A DNA stretch of 64,000 bases from Haematobia irritans (taxonomy: Eukaryota > Arthropoda > Insecta > Diptera > Muscidae). A program made the position numbers and the translations under genes. Numbering within the stretch: the first letter of the stretch is position 1; every line of letters starts with the position of its first letter. The stretch lies in assembly GCF_050003625.1 (NCBI RefSeq), contig NC_134397.1, positions 227,602,537-227,666,536 of the forward strand, in the 5' to 3' direction. The notes under the pieces are model-generated. The model searched no databases, was not told the origin of the DNA, and was given only the letters and a program-made list of their open reading frames with translations. Shown one piece after another: positions 44,799 through 56,211 of the stretch.

Positions 44799-45742
44799 TA
44801 AGTTTTGTTCATTACTTGTTGGTTCCTTTGAAAAAATTTAAAAGGACGAACTTTTACATTTGATGGCCAAACTGTAGATTTAAAAACTTTATCGTAGAGA
44901 TCGGCTGACACTCCAAGTTTGAAGTTTACTTTAGTAAATTCATCAATATTAGCATCCCTTTTTATTAATTTTCGGCAAAGCAAGTGTGATTTATCCACCT
45001 CTGCACGCTTTTCAACATAGTTTAATATTTGATCCTCAGTAACACAAGGCTTGAAAGAAGAAACATGAATCCATTTCCTTCGTGTAACGACATCTAATTC
45101 ATTAGTTACATTTTCACCCATAACGAAACCATTGCGTTTTTTACGACGGCTCGGAACTTTAACCCATTCAGAAATGTTTGATGGGTTACTAGCAGTATCC
45201 ATGTTATTCACCACACGAGAGAGAGGGCGAGAGCAAACATTCAGATTATCACCACTCAACCCAGTCAGAGCATCAGCATTAAGCAGATTTGCATTAGTTT
45301 GTTGGTCACACACAGTATTAATTTCACCACATGGACTTTGAACTATTTCATCTCTCACCTCGACATCGTCGTTACACTCAGCAAGAATAGACGAATTAAC
45401 AACAGCATCAGTAATAGGAGCACTAGATGTATTACAACGCGAAGCATTACCAACAATGCTTTTGGTATTCCCTCTTAATAAATCATTCAATGCAGCTTTC
45501 AACTCTCTTACTTCATTCGAGAGCAAATTAACGGCTTTAATTAAATCTCCTGATGTTTTTATACATTCACCACAATTATAGACGACATTCTTCGATTTTT
45601 TTAAGATTAAATATGCTTGTTGATCATCAATTCCAGAACAAAATAAATGTAATTTAGAACTGCAAATGGAACATTTGACGTACTTTTCATTGTGCAAAAC
45701 TTTAAAACATTTAGCACACAGATTTTTCGGAAGAGAGCACAT
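44798..45742 (-). CDS. LINE ORF1 protein, PHD-like zinc finger
   Basis: This is the RNA-binding/chaperone protein of the LINE, 314 codons. Residues 8-60 contain a cysteine/histidine finger (CAKC, CSIC, HLFC, then CGEC) of the PHD type found in CR1-group ORF1s. A short coiled-coil-like stretch (NLLSNEVRELKAALNDLL) at about 67-90 may drive oligomerisation. The C-terminal third is basic, with motifs such as SRRKKR near 200. The stop overlaps the ORF2 start as TAATG at 44800-44796, a stop-restart arrangement known in several LINEs for coupling translation. The frame is intact. Confidence 0.82.
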   Translation of the reverse strand: MCSLPKNLCAKCFKVLHNEKYVKCSICSSKLHLFCSGIDDQQAYLILKKSKNVVYNCGECIKTSGDLIKAVNLLSNEVRELKAALNDLLRGNTKSIVGNASRCNTSSAPITDAVVNSSILAECNDDVEVRDEIVQSPCGEINTVCDQQTNANLLNADALTGLSGDNLNVCSRPLSRVVNNMDTASNPSNISEWVKVPSRRKKRNGFVMGENVTNELDVVTRRKWIHVSSFKPCVTEDQILNYVEKRAEVDKSHLLCRKLIKRDANIDEFTKVNFKLGVSADLYDKVFKSTVWPSNVKVRPFKFFQRNQQVMNKT

Positions 45743-45779
45743 ATTGACTTATTATGGCAACAGTCAGTCAACGAGTTTG

Positions 45780-45960
45780 TCAAATTTTCCTATAGAAATA
45801 AAATTTTGCAAAAATTTTCTATAGAAATAAAATATTGCAATAAAATAGAAATAAAATTTTGCAAAAATTTTCTATAGGATAAAATATTACAAAAATTTTC
45901 TGTAGAAATAACATTTTGTAAAAATTTCTTATAGAAATAAAATTTTGACAAAATTTTCTA
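45780..45960. repeat. 30-bp minisatellite, right of the LINE
   Basis: About six units of the TTCTATAGAAAT repeat continue the array that the LINE interrupted. Confidence 0.8.
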
Positions 45961-46977
45961 CACTGTTAGAAAAATATGTTTTTCATATGTTCCGATATAA
46001 ACAAAATGTGTTTCGGGCACAATTTTTAAACATAATATATTTAAGTGCAAACATGTAATGTTCCTAAACTAACACTAAATGTTTGGGACACATATGTTAA
46101 TATGTTAGAATATATTATGTTTGGGGCATGAATGTTTCATAAAAATAATATGTGTGAATGTAAAACATATGTAAATTTACAAATTTCGAGTAAACATATA
46201 TATGTTGTGATATTTTATTCAGAGAGTGACAGAGAGAGAGAGAGTATAGAGATGGAAACCGGGAGGGTTGACGAAAGATATCAACATAACACAGCGAGAG
46301 AATCAAAAGAGAGCAATTTCTGTGAAACTGCTTGTATGTTGTTTCGGAAAATTGTTTTATAATAAGGCCAAAAATTTGATATGCTTATGTCTTAATATTA
46401 TTTAATTTGAATACTCATGTTAAGAGAATAGACATTCGGAAGCGGGCATTAACTTCGAGTTTTGCTACAAAATTGAAAAAGTTCATTTTCTTCAAAATTA
46501 ATTATTAAAGAAAAGTAAAACGCAAAACATTTCATTTTAACATAGAACGATAATGCCAACTTAATACCGGCCTTAAGGGTAAAAATGAAATTAAGTACAA
46601 AACACGATCAGTTTTGAATGCATTTTAAAATGGTGTTAAATGCTAGTAAAAAACTGTTCACGCCTAACTAAATTTATGTGTATATTATAAAATTATTTAT
46701 GTTTCTTTATACTCGACTCCACGTTCTTCTTTTGTTAGAGATTTTCAATTCCTTCCAAAATTTCAATCTTTTATACCAAAAACAGTTTTTTGTTACAAAA
46801 TTGTAATTTTTGCAATAAAAAAATAATATTTTATCCAAAAGCTAAGTCCATTTCGTTTATATCAAGCACTGTTCTTTTCTGACTGTAAATCTTTAATAAC
46901 ACACATTTCGAAGTTTCATTGTAAAAATTTGATTTAATAATATAAAAATATAAATACAAAAATTAAAAAAAAAATTG

Positions 46978-47060
46978 GTGTTCGGTAGGAGTAGGAATTG
47001 AACCCAGGACCCTTTGCATGCAAGTCGGACATGCTAACCACTGCTCCACGTGGCAAACAA
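46978..47060 (-). mobile_element. tRNA-like SINE head (second type)
   Basis: The minus strand has an A box-like TGGAGCAGTGGTTAGCATG and B box GGTTCAATTCC, then CTACTCCTACCGAACACCAA. The GAACACC that follows is also found after the head of the main SINE family. The anticodon arm does not fold into a normal 5-bp stem with a 7-base loop, so this is a SINE head and not a tRNA gene. Confidence 0.55.
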
Positions 47061-47169
47061 ATATATGTTTCTTTTAAATAATGTTTTGTTTGTATCGGCT
47101 CGTGGGCGCCGCAAACTATGCTATATAAATGTAACTTATAATGATAATTGTCTATTGGTAACTATAACA

Positions 47170-47243
47170 GCTACGTTGTCCAGTGGTAGTGTGTTGGCTT
47201 ACAAATTGCATGGTTCCCGGTTCGATTCTCAGTCCAGGCGAAA
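47170..47243 (+). mobile_element. tRNA-like segment (SINE head or tRNA relic)
   Basis: TTGTCCAGTGGTAGTGTG resembles an A box and GGTTCGATTC a B box, 45 bp apart. It is not related in its arms to the neighbouring minus-strand head. No SINE body is recognised after it. Confidence 0.4.
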
Positions 47244-47554
47244 GGTAAAATTTAAAAAAATTATAAAATTGAATAATTTCTTCAACATTATTTGTATTAC
47301 AGAAAAAGGTGTCAAGAACTACAAAATTCCATGGAAGTGAAAATTATGTGAGGGAGTGAGCACAATCTTCTTTGGGGAAAATTCTTCCAGGCATATAATA
47401 TTTTAGGACTCAAAATGCTGCCAACATATAATATGTTCACATAAAACAAACATATTAATGTTTCGGCAGTATCCAATAATATATGTACTTCCTGCAAAAT
47501 ATGTTTGGAACATATGTTAGAGAAGCGATTTTTTCTGAGGTCTATACACCCTCA

Positions 47555-47880
47555 GAAAAAAATTTTGACAAAATTTTCTATAGAAAAAATTTTGACAAAA
47601 TTTTCTATAGAAATAAAGTGTTGACAAATTTTTCTATAGAAATAAAGTTTAGACAAAATTGTCTTTAAAAATAAAATTTTGACAAAATTGACTACAGAAA
47701 TAACATTTTTATAAATTTTCCATAGAAATAAAATTTTGAGAAAATTTTCTAAAGAAACAAAATTTTGACAAATTTACGATATAAATAAAATTTTAACAAA
47801 ATTTTCTATAGAAATCAAATTTTGATACAAATTTTCTTTACAAATAAAATTTTTACAAAATTTTCTATAAAAATAATTTT
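47555..47880. repeat. 30-bp palindromic minisatellite array
   Basis: About eleven diverged units (TTCTATAGAAAT, AAAATTTTGACA) directly follow the AACATAT MITE. Confidence 0.8.
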
Positions 47881-49273
47881 TTGTTTACAAATTTTTTTTT
47901 GGAAAAAATACGAGACATATTTTTACTTTTTCTAATTAATATTTCTGCTTAGAAAAGTCATTAAACATTTTTTTTTATCACATACATGGCGGATACAAAC
48001 TTCAGCCTAATAACCTGTTAGGAGACTTAAATGAAAAGTGAAACAAAGCAAATGATTTGACAACGTTGATCATTGTTTATTAATTATTTTCATGTCACAT
48101 TGCTATACAGTTATTTCAATAGACGCTACCTATGCGACACCCCCACTAATTAATCAAATCTTTCAGAATGATTGTACCAAACTAGTTTTGCCAAAAACTC
48201 TAGTTAAAATTATTCAACCGAAAAATTGCAACAAACTCAGGCAATAGCATAAATTTAAAAATTTATTAAATATGAGGTAAACTGCAAACTGCATGAAACT
48301 GGATATTAACACGGCATACCCAGTAACTTAGTCGATAGCAAGGGCAAATAGACTAAATCATAATCATTTAATGCTCTCATAAAGAGAGCATTAAATTGAG
48401 GACCACATATACTAAAAGGAATAAAATTACTTTATATAAGTATTTGGACAAGGGAATATGTTGGCAATGATTCCCAAAAAAATTCCAAAAAAGCGACTTC
48501 TATAAAGTAAAAAAATTTTTTATTTTAGCTTTACATATATGCTCTGTAAAACTAAAATTACAATACAGATCCCATTTATGAAGTTTTCATTCTCTCTTTG
48601 GAATATACAAAGCTATTAACATACAAATAAATGTCAGTTTAATAGTCCAATTTGCAACAGAATTTAAAATGTAAAACATGTTTTCTTATTAAAAAAAAAA
48701 AAATATTTAAACCACAAATTCTGAATCTTCAAAATAAGTCCTAGCTTTTAAATTTTAATGCAAATTCAATCTCTAAGTTAATTTAAAGATTATATCTGTG
48801 AATCTAATATGATTTCTTTACTGTAAGGAAATTTTGCAAAATTATACGAATCGATTTTATTAATAATCCAGTCTAATCGACATTTGATGTTGTCCAAAAT
48901 CGACTAATCCACTTTTGACAATAGAATAGAAAAATCAACTTTGTATTGAGAGAGAAATATTATTTAGATAGTTTTATGTTAACAACTCATCAAAAAGTGA
49001 TAAAAATCCCGAAGTCACAAATGGCTTTCCAATATTCGCAGGTGTAAATTAGACTCTTCAATAGGTGTAACTTAGACTCTTCAATAAATTCGAAAACACA
49101 ATATATGCACATTTGGAAAAACTCAAAATTTTGAAAATTCTTACATTTTTTATTTAAAGAAATCGTCCTGAAATTAACTGAAATATTGAATCTGTAGAAT
49201 TAAGATAAAAACGCTTCAAATATAGGCTAAAACTTATTTTGAAGATTTCGTATGTTTTTTTTTTGCAAGGCTA
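47881..49273. other. AT-rich gene-free spacer with a short hairpin
   Basis: No open frame is supported. A perfect 13-bp hairpin lies at 48366-48396 and a 20-bp direct repeat (GGTGTAA-TTAGACTCTTCA) at about 49040-49080. Confidence 0.5.
48366..48396. other. Perfect 13-bp stem, 5-nt loop hairpin
   Basis: ATTTAATGCTCTC and GAGAGCATTAAAT are exact reverse complements separated by ATAAA. It stands alone in AT-rich DNA with no gene close by. Confidence 0.7.
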
Positions 49274-49890
49274 CACTGAAAAAAAGCATGCCCGGTTCCA
49301 AAAATTTTGTCTTTACTCTAAAAATTTGGTATTGATTCCGAGCCAAAGAAGCGGAGAATACAAGTGAGGACACTTTTAAGATACAATTCTCTTTTAAATT
49401 TGGGTTTTGTGTACTTGCTTCTAGGAAGCAAATTTTAATTTTTCGTTTTTTCAACTTTTTTCTTCATATGCTTAAAAACGAGTTAACAACAACTTTATTT
49501 TCCAAATTCAGACTCGACTTTTTGTAGAAATTATGCTACGTTTCAAGTAAAAAACGTCTTTAAAATAAAGTGTTGAAAAACATGTCCTTTTTTGAACGAT
49601 TTTTTGCTTTGTACTGAAGATGCAAAAAGACAACAAATTTATTAATTAATTTTAAAGAATTTTTCTGAATTATTAAAGTCAACTTGACCTTAGCCCAACA
49701 ATTTTTTCTTTCATGTTATGATACCCATTTTAAGGTGAAAGCACTTTAAAGGACAGTATGACTTCATTGAAAAGTTTATCAACTTTTGGACAAGGAAAAA
49801 AACTTTATATTAGAGAAATGCGTTTTCTATGGTAAGCAAAATTTGCATTCGTATGGAATCTTTGACCTCACTACAATATTTTTTTCAGTG
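49274..49890 (+). mobile_element. MITE family 2 (CACTGAAAAAA TIR), copy 3
   Basis: CACTGAAAAAAAGCATGCCC to TTTTTTTCAGTG, with TA directly on both flanks (GGCTA left, TAGGC right). This is the cleanest copy and supports a TA target site. Confidence 0.8.
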
Positions 49891-50580
49891 TAGGCAGGTC
49901 CCTAAAAATTTTCTTTATTTTAAAGAAGGCGGATCTTTGGCTCGGAATCAATACCAAAATCCTTAAGAGAAGGTCAAAATCTTTCAATCCAAGGAAACTG
50001 TTTTGAGTGTACTACGTTCGGTTTTCGACACGAAAAAACATTTTTTTCACACTGAAAAAACAGTGAACCCTTTTCCATTGCAAACTGAACTAAAATGTAG
50101 TAATATTGACCATGATTTAGCCCTTAAGATTTTTTTTCAACTTGTCTAATTTATAATTCTCTTAAATTTTAGTTAATCTATAACATTGTATTTTAGTTCA
50201 TTTTTACAACACCATAAGATTTATATACCCCTACCAAGTTAAAAAGTCAGTATTATTTTGGTTTACCTGCTTATTTTTTGGGAAACTCGATAATAAAAAG
50301 TGGTTAACAGTCTCCTTAAAATGTCGACGACTAAACTATTTTTAAATCAATCATTCCACAGTACAGAGAAATTAAATAATTAAAGGAACAACAACCCGTT
50401 TTAATATTATGAAAATTTTCATACATTAAAATTCAACTTTCTTTAAGCAAAAGTACTTTATTATAAAAACTTATGATGAGAGTTCTTAATACAATGTTTT
50501 TGTGAATAAAAATTATGACCACGTGGAACAAGAAAGTAGTTTATTTTAACTCGCTATTTGGACATTTTGACTTTTCCTTA
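49891..50580. other. AT-rich spacer with MITE ends
   Basis: 49905-50020 is a reversed piece of MITE family 2 (CGGAATCAATACCAAAATCC). 50055-50100 is a MITE family 1 end (CACTGAAAAAACAGTGAACC). No gene is seen. Confidence 0.45.
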
Positions 50581-50604
50581 GTTTTTTATTCATCGTTAGT
50601 ATAT

Positions 50605-50784
50605 TCACATATCTTGCTGAAAAAATGGAAGGAATAATGAAAATTGTTAAAAATTAACATGTAATAAAATATAATTTTTAATCTCTTTAAATTAGCTTGT
50701 AACTTACCATATTTGGGGGCATTTTATTAAATGGTGTAAGGAATTCAACTTTTCTTAGATAAACGTACCTCATATAGTTTGTAC
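50605..50784 (-). CDS. 3' end of an unidentified split gene (two exons)
   Basis: The penultimate exon is 50784-50708 (77 nt), bounded by TGTTTCAG before it and GTAAGT after it. One frame is open through all 25 codons (TNYMRYVYLRKVEFLTPFNK...). The intron is 50707-50617 (91 bp) and ends in CCTTCCATTTTTTCAG. The terminal exon starts at 50616, adds Q-D-M and stops at TGA 50607-50605, with AATAAA at 50590-50585 as poly(A) signal. Splice sites, phase and poly(A) signal agree. The upstream coding exon needed to supply one base of phase was not found with confidence; the tandem modules at 50916-52494 carry stops in the matching frames. The protein family is not recognised. It is a possible small secreted or basic peptide, or a spliced non-coding transcript. 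Confidence 0.42.
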
Positions 50785-50915
50785 CTGAAACAATTAGAGA
50801 AATAATGAATTTGGTAATATATTAACTCATAAAACTGTGTTGTTATCGATGTGAAGGACATAATACAATAAATATTCTTGTCAAAAGAAAGTCAAAGTTT
50901 TAATATAAAACTTAC

Positions 50916-52494
50916 CAATTCTCTATTAAATTGTACGCTGAGGTTAAAAAGTTATCGAAATAGGTTATCGAAATTCATTTGGGGATACTCTGAAATTAAA
51001 TATTTATTTTTTACATTAAATAGAAAACATTCACCCAAAAAAAGTGAACCCAGCGTGGAAGAAAATGTAGGTTTATTTTAGAAAATTTTAACTAAAATTG
51101 TTTTCTAATTGCAACATGTTACAAATAAGTTAATACTTTTTGTCAAATTGAAGAAAATTTATTAAAAATAATTAATTTTTTTCTCTTGTTTAAGAAAATT
51201 TCATATGTTGAAAGAAAAAATTGGATTTAAAAATTGTTAAAATGTCTTTAGCGCTATACGAAGTTCATGACAGGTACAATTTTAGTAAAATTTACTCATT
51301 TGAGAGACTTATGAACTCAATTTAAGCAAACTGCTGCCATTTTAAGAAAATATGAACTATTTTATTTTTTAGTAAAATTGTGCACTATATTTGTATACAA
51401 CTTGTTTTCTTATTTTTAGTTCATGTCATTAAAGTTAGCAAAAAATTATTTAACTAAGGAACATTTACTCATATTGTGCAAAATTTAACTAAAATCAACT
51501 AATCTTCATGAACTAAAATAAAGTTCAGTTGGCATTAGAGCCCCTTTTTTCTGGGTGTTAAATTGGTTTCCAAAAAATCTAATTAAAGAAATAACATGCA
51601 TAAAAAAACTAAATATTCTGGTTAAAAGAATGTTAAAGAAAGCTTACCAATTCATAAAAATGTTTCCAAATTGTTATTCTGAAATTAAATATTTGTTTTT
51701 TACAATAAAAATATTAAATTTGTTTCCAAAAATATTTGATTATTGTAATACTAAAATAAGGTATTAAAAACATGTAATTTTGATAATAAAAAGGTCATAA
51801 AAATTTAAATATTCTAGTGAAAAGAAAGCCAAATTTTAAAAGAAAACTTACCACTTCTCTATTAAATTATACGCTGAGGAGGAATATAAGAATATGCCCG
51901 AATCCATCTTGGGGTTGCTCTGAAATTAAATATTTTTTTTACAACAAAGAAAAACATTAAATTAGTTAAAAAAAATAATAATAATTAGCAAATAATGATA
52001 TAAATAAAAAATATCCTTTTAAAAAAAAACATATTTTAAAAAGAATACTTACCAATTTATGATTAAACTATATGCTGAGGTGTAACAAAAATTTTCCAAA
52101 AATATTTGATTAAAGTAATACTAAAATAAGGTATTAAAACCTGTAATTTTTGACAATAAAAATGTCATTAAAACGTAAATATTTTAGTGAGAAGAAAGCC
52201 AATTTTTAAAAGAAAACTTACCACTTCTCTATTAAATTATACGCTGAGGAGAAATATAAAAATTTGCCCGAATCCATCTGGGGTTGCTCTTAACTTAGAT
52301 ATTTTTCTACAACAAAGAAAAACATGAAACTTGTTAAAAAAAAATAATAATAATAATTAGCAAATAATAATAATATACATAAAGAATATTATTTTTTAAA
52401 GGAAAACCACATTGAAAAAGAACTCTTACCTATTTATCATTAAACTATACGCTGAGGTGTAACAAACAATTTTCCAAATTCATCTGGCGTTACT
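50916..52494 (-). repeat. Array of six exon-like modules with splice sites
   Basis: On the minus strand, related segments of 31-74 nt each begin after an AG acceptor in TTTAATTTCAG- or TTATTTTAG-like contexts. Each ends right before GTAAG. They lie at 52494-52430, 52288-52222, 52120-52053, 51919-51852, 51678-51648 and 50989-50916. Shared inner phrases are CCTCAGCGTATA and TTTAATAGAGAA, and an ACCCCAGATG-like start is also common. Spacing is about 165-210 bp for the first four; a MITE (51035-51556) separates the last. All carry stops in the most conserved frame (VTPDEFGKLF... in the first). Confidence 0.5.
51035..51556. mobile_element. MITE family 1 (AGTGAAC type)
   Basis: The left end CACCCAAAAAAAGTGAACCC and right end GCCCCTTTTTTCTGGGTG form imperfect inverted repeats. 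The core is AT-rich and non-coding. It interrupts the exon-like array. Confidence 0.6.
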
Positions 52495-52499
52495 CTGAA

Positions 52500-53733
52500 A
52501 TTGAATATTTATTTTTTACATTGAATAATAAAAATTAAATTAGATAAAACAATATCAATATACTTTCCATTTCAGCATTTTTTCCTAAATATTGAACATT
52601 CTTAATAACTTTTTTCTAAGCTACCGATCATCACTTCGCCATCGTACATCTCATCGCTAAAATATTAATAACTTTCATTTCAAAGTTTTAATAAACAAAC
52701 ACCAATATATGTTTAAAAAAACCAAAATATTCCATACCTTTATATTCCCTTGTTACATACTTGCTAAAAAGATGCAACAGCCCACGCCAACGCCAACTAT
52801 ATAACTGAAGCATGCCAAACAAAACCAAGCAAAACCAAAACATTCCTACAACAACAAACATTGAAAACAACACCTCATCCAGACAAATAAACCATTCGCC
52901 AATAATAAACACACACACAAACCACTGAAAGAACAAAAACAACCCCACGCTCAGATATACACAACGACCCCATCACTCGCTACCATTTCTCATTATTGCA
53001 TTGCATGCTCTCACTCTCAAAAAAATTCAAGTAACATCATCTTTACATTAAACATATTCCACTTTGACGAGAAAGATCTCTGTACTATGCATTAGTTCAT
53101 CGCATCTGTCCACAATTTACTCTAAAAACAATAGTCTTAAATGCATATCAGTATAAGAACGATGAAACGTTTAACTTAAAATTAGAAAAAACTTCATGAA
53201 ATGATATCTACCCATTTTTGACGAAAATGTCTATAAATTTAATTACATGTGAACTAAAAATATTTCATTGGGAAATTGTTTACCAACAATTATTAACCAT
53301 AGGAATTGTCAGTAAGAAATTGCTATCCACTTTCAAGTTCACTTTTCGTAAAAAAATATTTTCTCATACAAAAAAATCTTATGGTAAATTGCACTTATTA
53401 TTTAGAAAATACTTTACATTTCCCAAGTAGTTTTATGGCATGACAAACGAATTTTTAACTACCAGTTAAGAAATTTTTTAAGGAAATTTCCATCGTATTT
53501 TGTAGGCCATGAACTAAACAATTGCTACTTAGAATTTGTAAAATTTCCTTTCGAGTAGTTAATTTTTGTTGAAGATACGAAAAATGAACTAAAACTCTGG
53601 AAAATTCTTGTAATAAATTATTGTAAAAATCTTCTTAAATTTACGAGACACTTTTTTTCTGTGCACGATTAATTTTTTAAGCAGTTAATTTTGAAAGACG
53701 AAATTGTGCGCAATCAAAAACTATTAAGAAAAA
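52500..53733. other. AT- and CA-rich spacer with a MITE family 1-like element
   Basis: 52700-52990 is A/C-rich; its minus-strand open frame at 52688-52948 is compositionally biased and not accepted. About 53013-53664 starts ACTCTCAAAAAAATTCAAG and ends CTTTTTTTCTGTGCA, a possible MITE with weak ends. No gene is called. Confidence 0.45.
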
Positions 53734-55503
53734 AGTATATACGGCCGTAAGTTCGGCCAGGCTAAATCTTATGTACCCTCCACCATGGATTGCATAGAAA
53801 CTTGTACTAAAGACTGTCATCCACAATCGAATTACTTGGGTTGTGGTATCTTAAAACTTCTTAACATCGTTTTGTAAATTGTGAGTTAGTCCATACGTGG
53901 TAGAGAGCCAGAATTGAAATATGGGGATCGCTTATATGGGTGCTATATACAATTATGATATGGACCAATTTTTGTGTGATTGGAGATCGATTTATCTGAG
54001 GGCTATATATAACTATAGACCGATATGGACCTAGCTAGACATGGTTGTTAACGGCCACATACTAGCTCAATGTACCAAATTTCAACTGACTCAGATGAAA
54101 TTTGCTCCTCCAAGAGGCTCCAAAACCAAATCTCGGGATCGGTTTATATGGGGGCTATATATGATCATGGACTGATATGGACCACTTTTGGCATGGTTTT
54201 TAAATATCATATACTACTATCACGTACTAAATTTCAACCAGATCGGATGAATTTTGCTTCTCCAAAAGGCACCGGAAGTCAAATCTGGGGATCGGTTTAT
54301 ATGGGGGCTATATATAATTATGGACTGATATGAACCAATTCCTGCATGGTTGTTGGATACCATATACTAACATCACGTACCAAATTTCAACCAAATCAGA
54401 TGAATTTTTGTCTTCCAAGAGGCTCCGGATGTCAAATCTGGGGGTCAGTTTATATGGGAGCTATATATAATTATGGACCGATTTCGACCAATTTTTGCAT
54501 GGGTGCTTAAGGCCATATACTAACACCACGTACCAAATTTCAACTGAATCAGATGAATTTTTGCCTTCCAAGAGGCTCCGGAGGTCAAATCTGGTGATCG
54601 GTTTATATGGGGGCTATATATAATTATGGACCGAAGTGGAGCAATTTTTGCATAGTTGATAGAGATCATATACTTACACCATGTACCAAATTTCAGCCGG
54701 ATCGGATGAAATTTGCATCTCATAGAGGATCCGCAAGCCAAAACTGGGGATCGGTTTATATGGGGCTATATATAATTATTAACCGATGTGGACCAATTTT
54801 TGCATGGTTGTTAAAGATCATATACTAACATCATGTACCAAATTTCAGCCGGATCGGATGAAATTTGCATCTCATAGAGGATCCGCAAGCCAAAACTGGG
54901 GATCGGTTTATATGGGGCTATATATAATTATTAACCGATGTGGACCAATTTTTGCATGGTTGTTAAAGATCATATACTAACATCATGTACCAAATTTCAG
55001 CCGAATCGGATGAAATTTGCTTCTCTTAGAGGCTCCGCAAGCCAAATCGGGGGATGGGTTTATATGGGGGCTATATATAATTATTAACCGATGTGGACCA
55101 ATTTTTGCATGGTTGTTAGAGATCATATGCTGACACCATGTACCAAATTTCAGCCGGATCGGATGAAATTTGCTTCTCTTAGAGGAATCGCAAGCCAAAT
55201 TTGGGGGTCCGTTTATATGAGGGCTATACGTAAAAGTGGACCGATATGGCCCATTTTCAATACCATCCAACCTACATCAATAACAACTACTTGTGCCACG
55301 TTTCAAGTCGATAGCTTGTTTCGTTCGGAAGTTAGCGTGATTTCAACAGCCGGACGGACGGACGGACATGCTCAGATCGACTCAGAATTTCACCACGACC
55401 CAGAATATATATACTTTATGGGGTCTTAGAGCAATATTTCGATGTGTTACAAACGGAATGACAAAGTTAATATACCCTCATCCTATGGTGGAGGGTATAA
55501 AAA
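53734..55503 (+). mobile_element. DINE-like element family A, copy 9
   Basis: It is complete: a 5' end (AGTATATACGGCCGTAAG), about nine 153-bp units with one almost exact local duplication (54730-54905 versus 54890-55000), and the 3' constant block with GACGGACGG. The terminal CATCCTATGGTGGAGGG/TATAAAA closes it. Long open frames on both strands come from the 51-codon period. Confidence 0.8.
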
Positions 55504-56211
55504 GTCTCCTTTTATTTTGCCGATTTGATTGAAATATTGTCGTTGTCCAACTTTTTTGTACTTTTGTGTTAGAATTTTGGTGGTGACATCGAACATAACT
55601 GCAACAATGTTACTTAACCAATTTTCTTTAAGTAAGCGCCTCTAACTATACCATATTTTTCCCCGTTAGCTATTTTCGGGTATTGAATTTGTTTTAGTTA
55701 TCACTGAAACATGTAAGCCTCTAAGCTTATTAAAGTGCGTTTTTGTGGAGTACTTTGTTGCCAACTTCGTATGTGAAACGTTTGGTTTCGGTCACATTAT
55801 TTTGCATTTTAATAGATTTTCGGGGTTTATAATAAAGCATTCCATTTGTAACACATCGAAATATAGATATAAAGTATAAACTGAAAAAACATTAATAATA
55901 ATATGAAAGATTATTTAACCTAAATTTTAGAACATGCAATTTACACATCGTTAAGGACAAATTTCTTCAAAATAGAGAAATTTGAATCAAATGAAGGATT
56001 TGCTTAAAAAAATTCAATTGAGGGTACGAATTTTTGAAATTTGTCCCTCCCTAAGTAAGGCGAATTTTTCTTAAAGTAAAGAGAAGAAAGTTTAATTTAA
56101 AGAAGGAATATTTGAATCTACTGAGATATAAAATTTTTGGATTAAAACTAAAATAATTCCGTTTGTAACACATGTTCTTTAAATTATTAAAGGTTTCTAT
56201 ATAGCTTCGGT
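55504..56211. other. AT-rich gene-free spacer
   Basis: 55878-56150 resembles a diverged MITE family 2 copy (CTGAAAAAACATTAATAATA). The rest shows no gene. Confidence 0.4.

Larger units (their letters stand above)
41890..45770 (-). mobile_element. CR1/Jockey-group non-LTR retrotransposon, near complete
   Basis: It is a two-ORF LINE in minus orientation: a short 5' UTR, ORF1 with a PHD-like zinc finger, then ORF2 with AP endonuclease and RT but no RNase H. It has a short 3' UTR ending in TTAAATAAATAAAA. It is inserted in a 30-bp minisatellite seen on both sides (to about 41885 and from about 45780), so the exact target duplication cannot be separated from the repeat. One in-frame stop interrupts ORF2. 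Confidence 0.88.
45963..47547. mobile_element. AACATAT-rich MITE with inserts (uncertain ends)
   Basis: The left part (CACTGTTAGAAAAATATGTT, then CATATGTTCC) and the right part (GGAACATATGTTAGAGAAGC, GATTTTTTCTGAGG) are the two ends of the element seen inverted at 39383-39878. Between them lie AT-rich DNA, a GA-rich simple repeat at about 46220-46245 and two tRNA-like segments (46980-47240). No host gene is seen. Confidence 0.45.

Noticed and set aside
46220..46245. GA-rich stretch as a GAGA-factor site
   Set aside because: It is a plain short microsatellite inside a MITE with no promoter nearby.
52688..52948. 86-codon hydrophobic minus-strand frame
   Set aside because: It follows from A/C-rich composition and shows strong W/F/V bias. 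There is no conserved motif or homologous copy.
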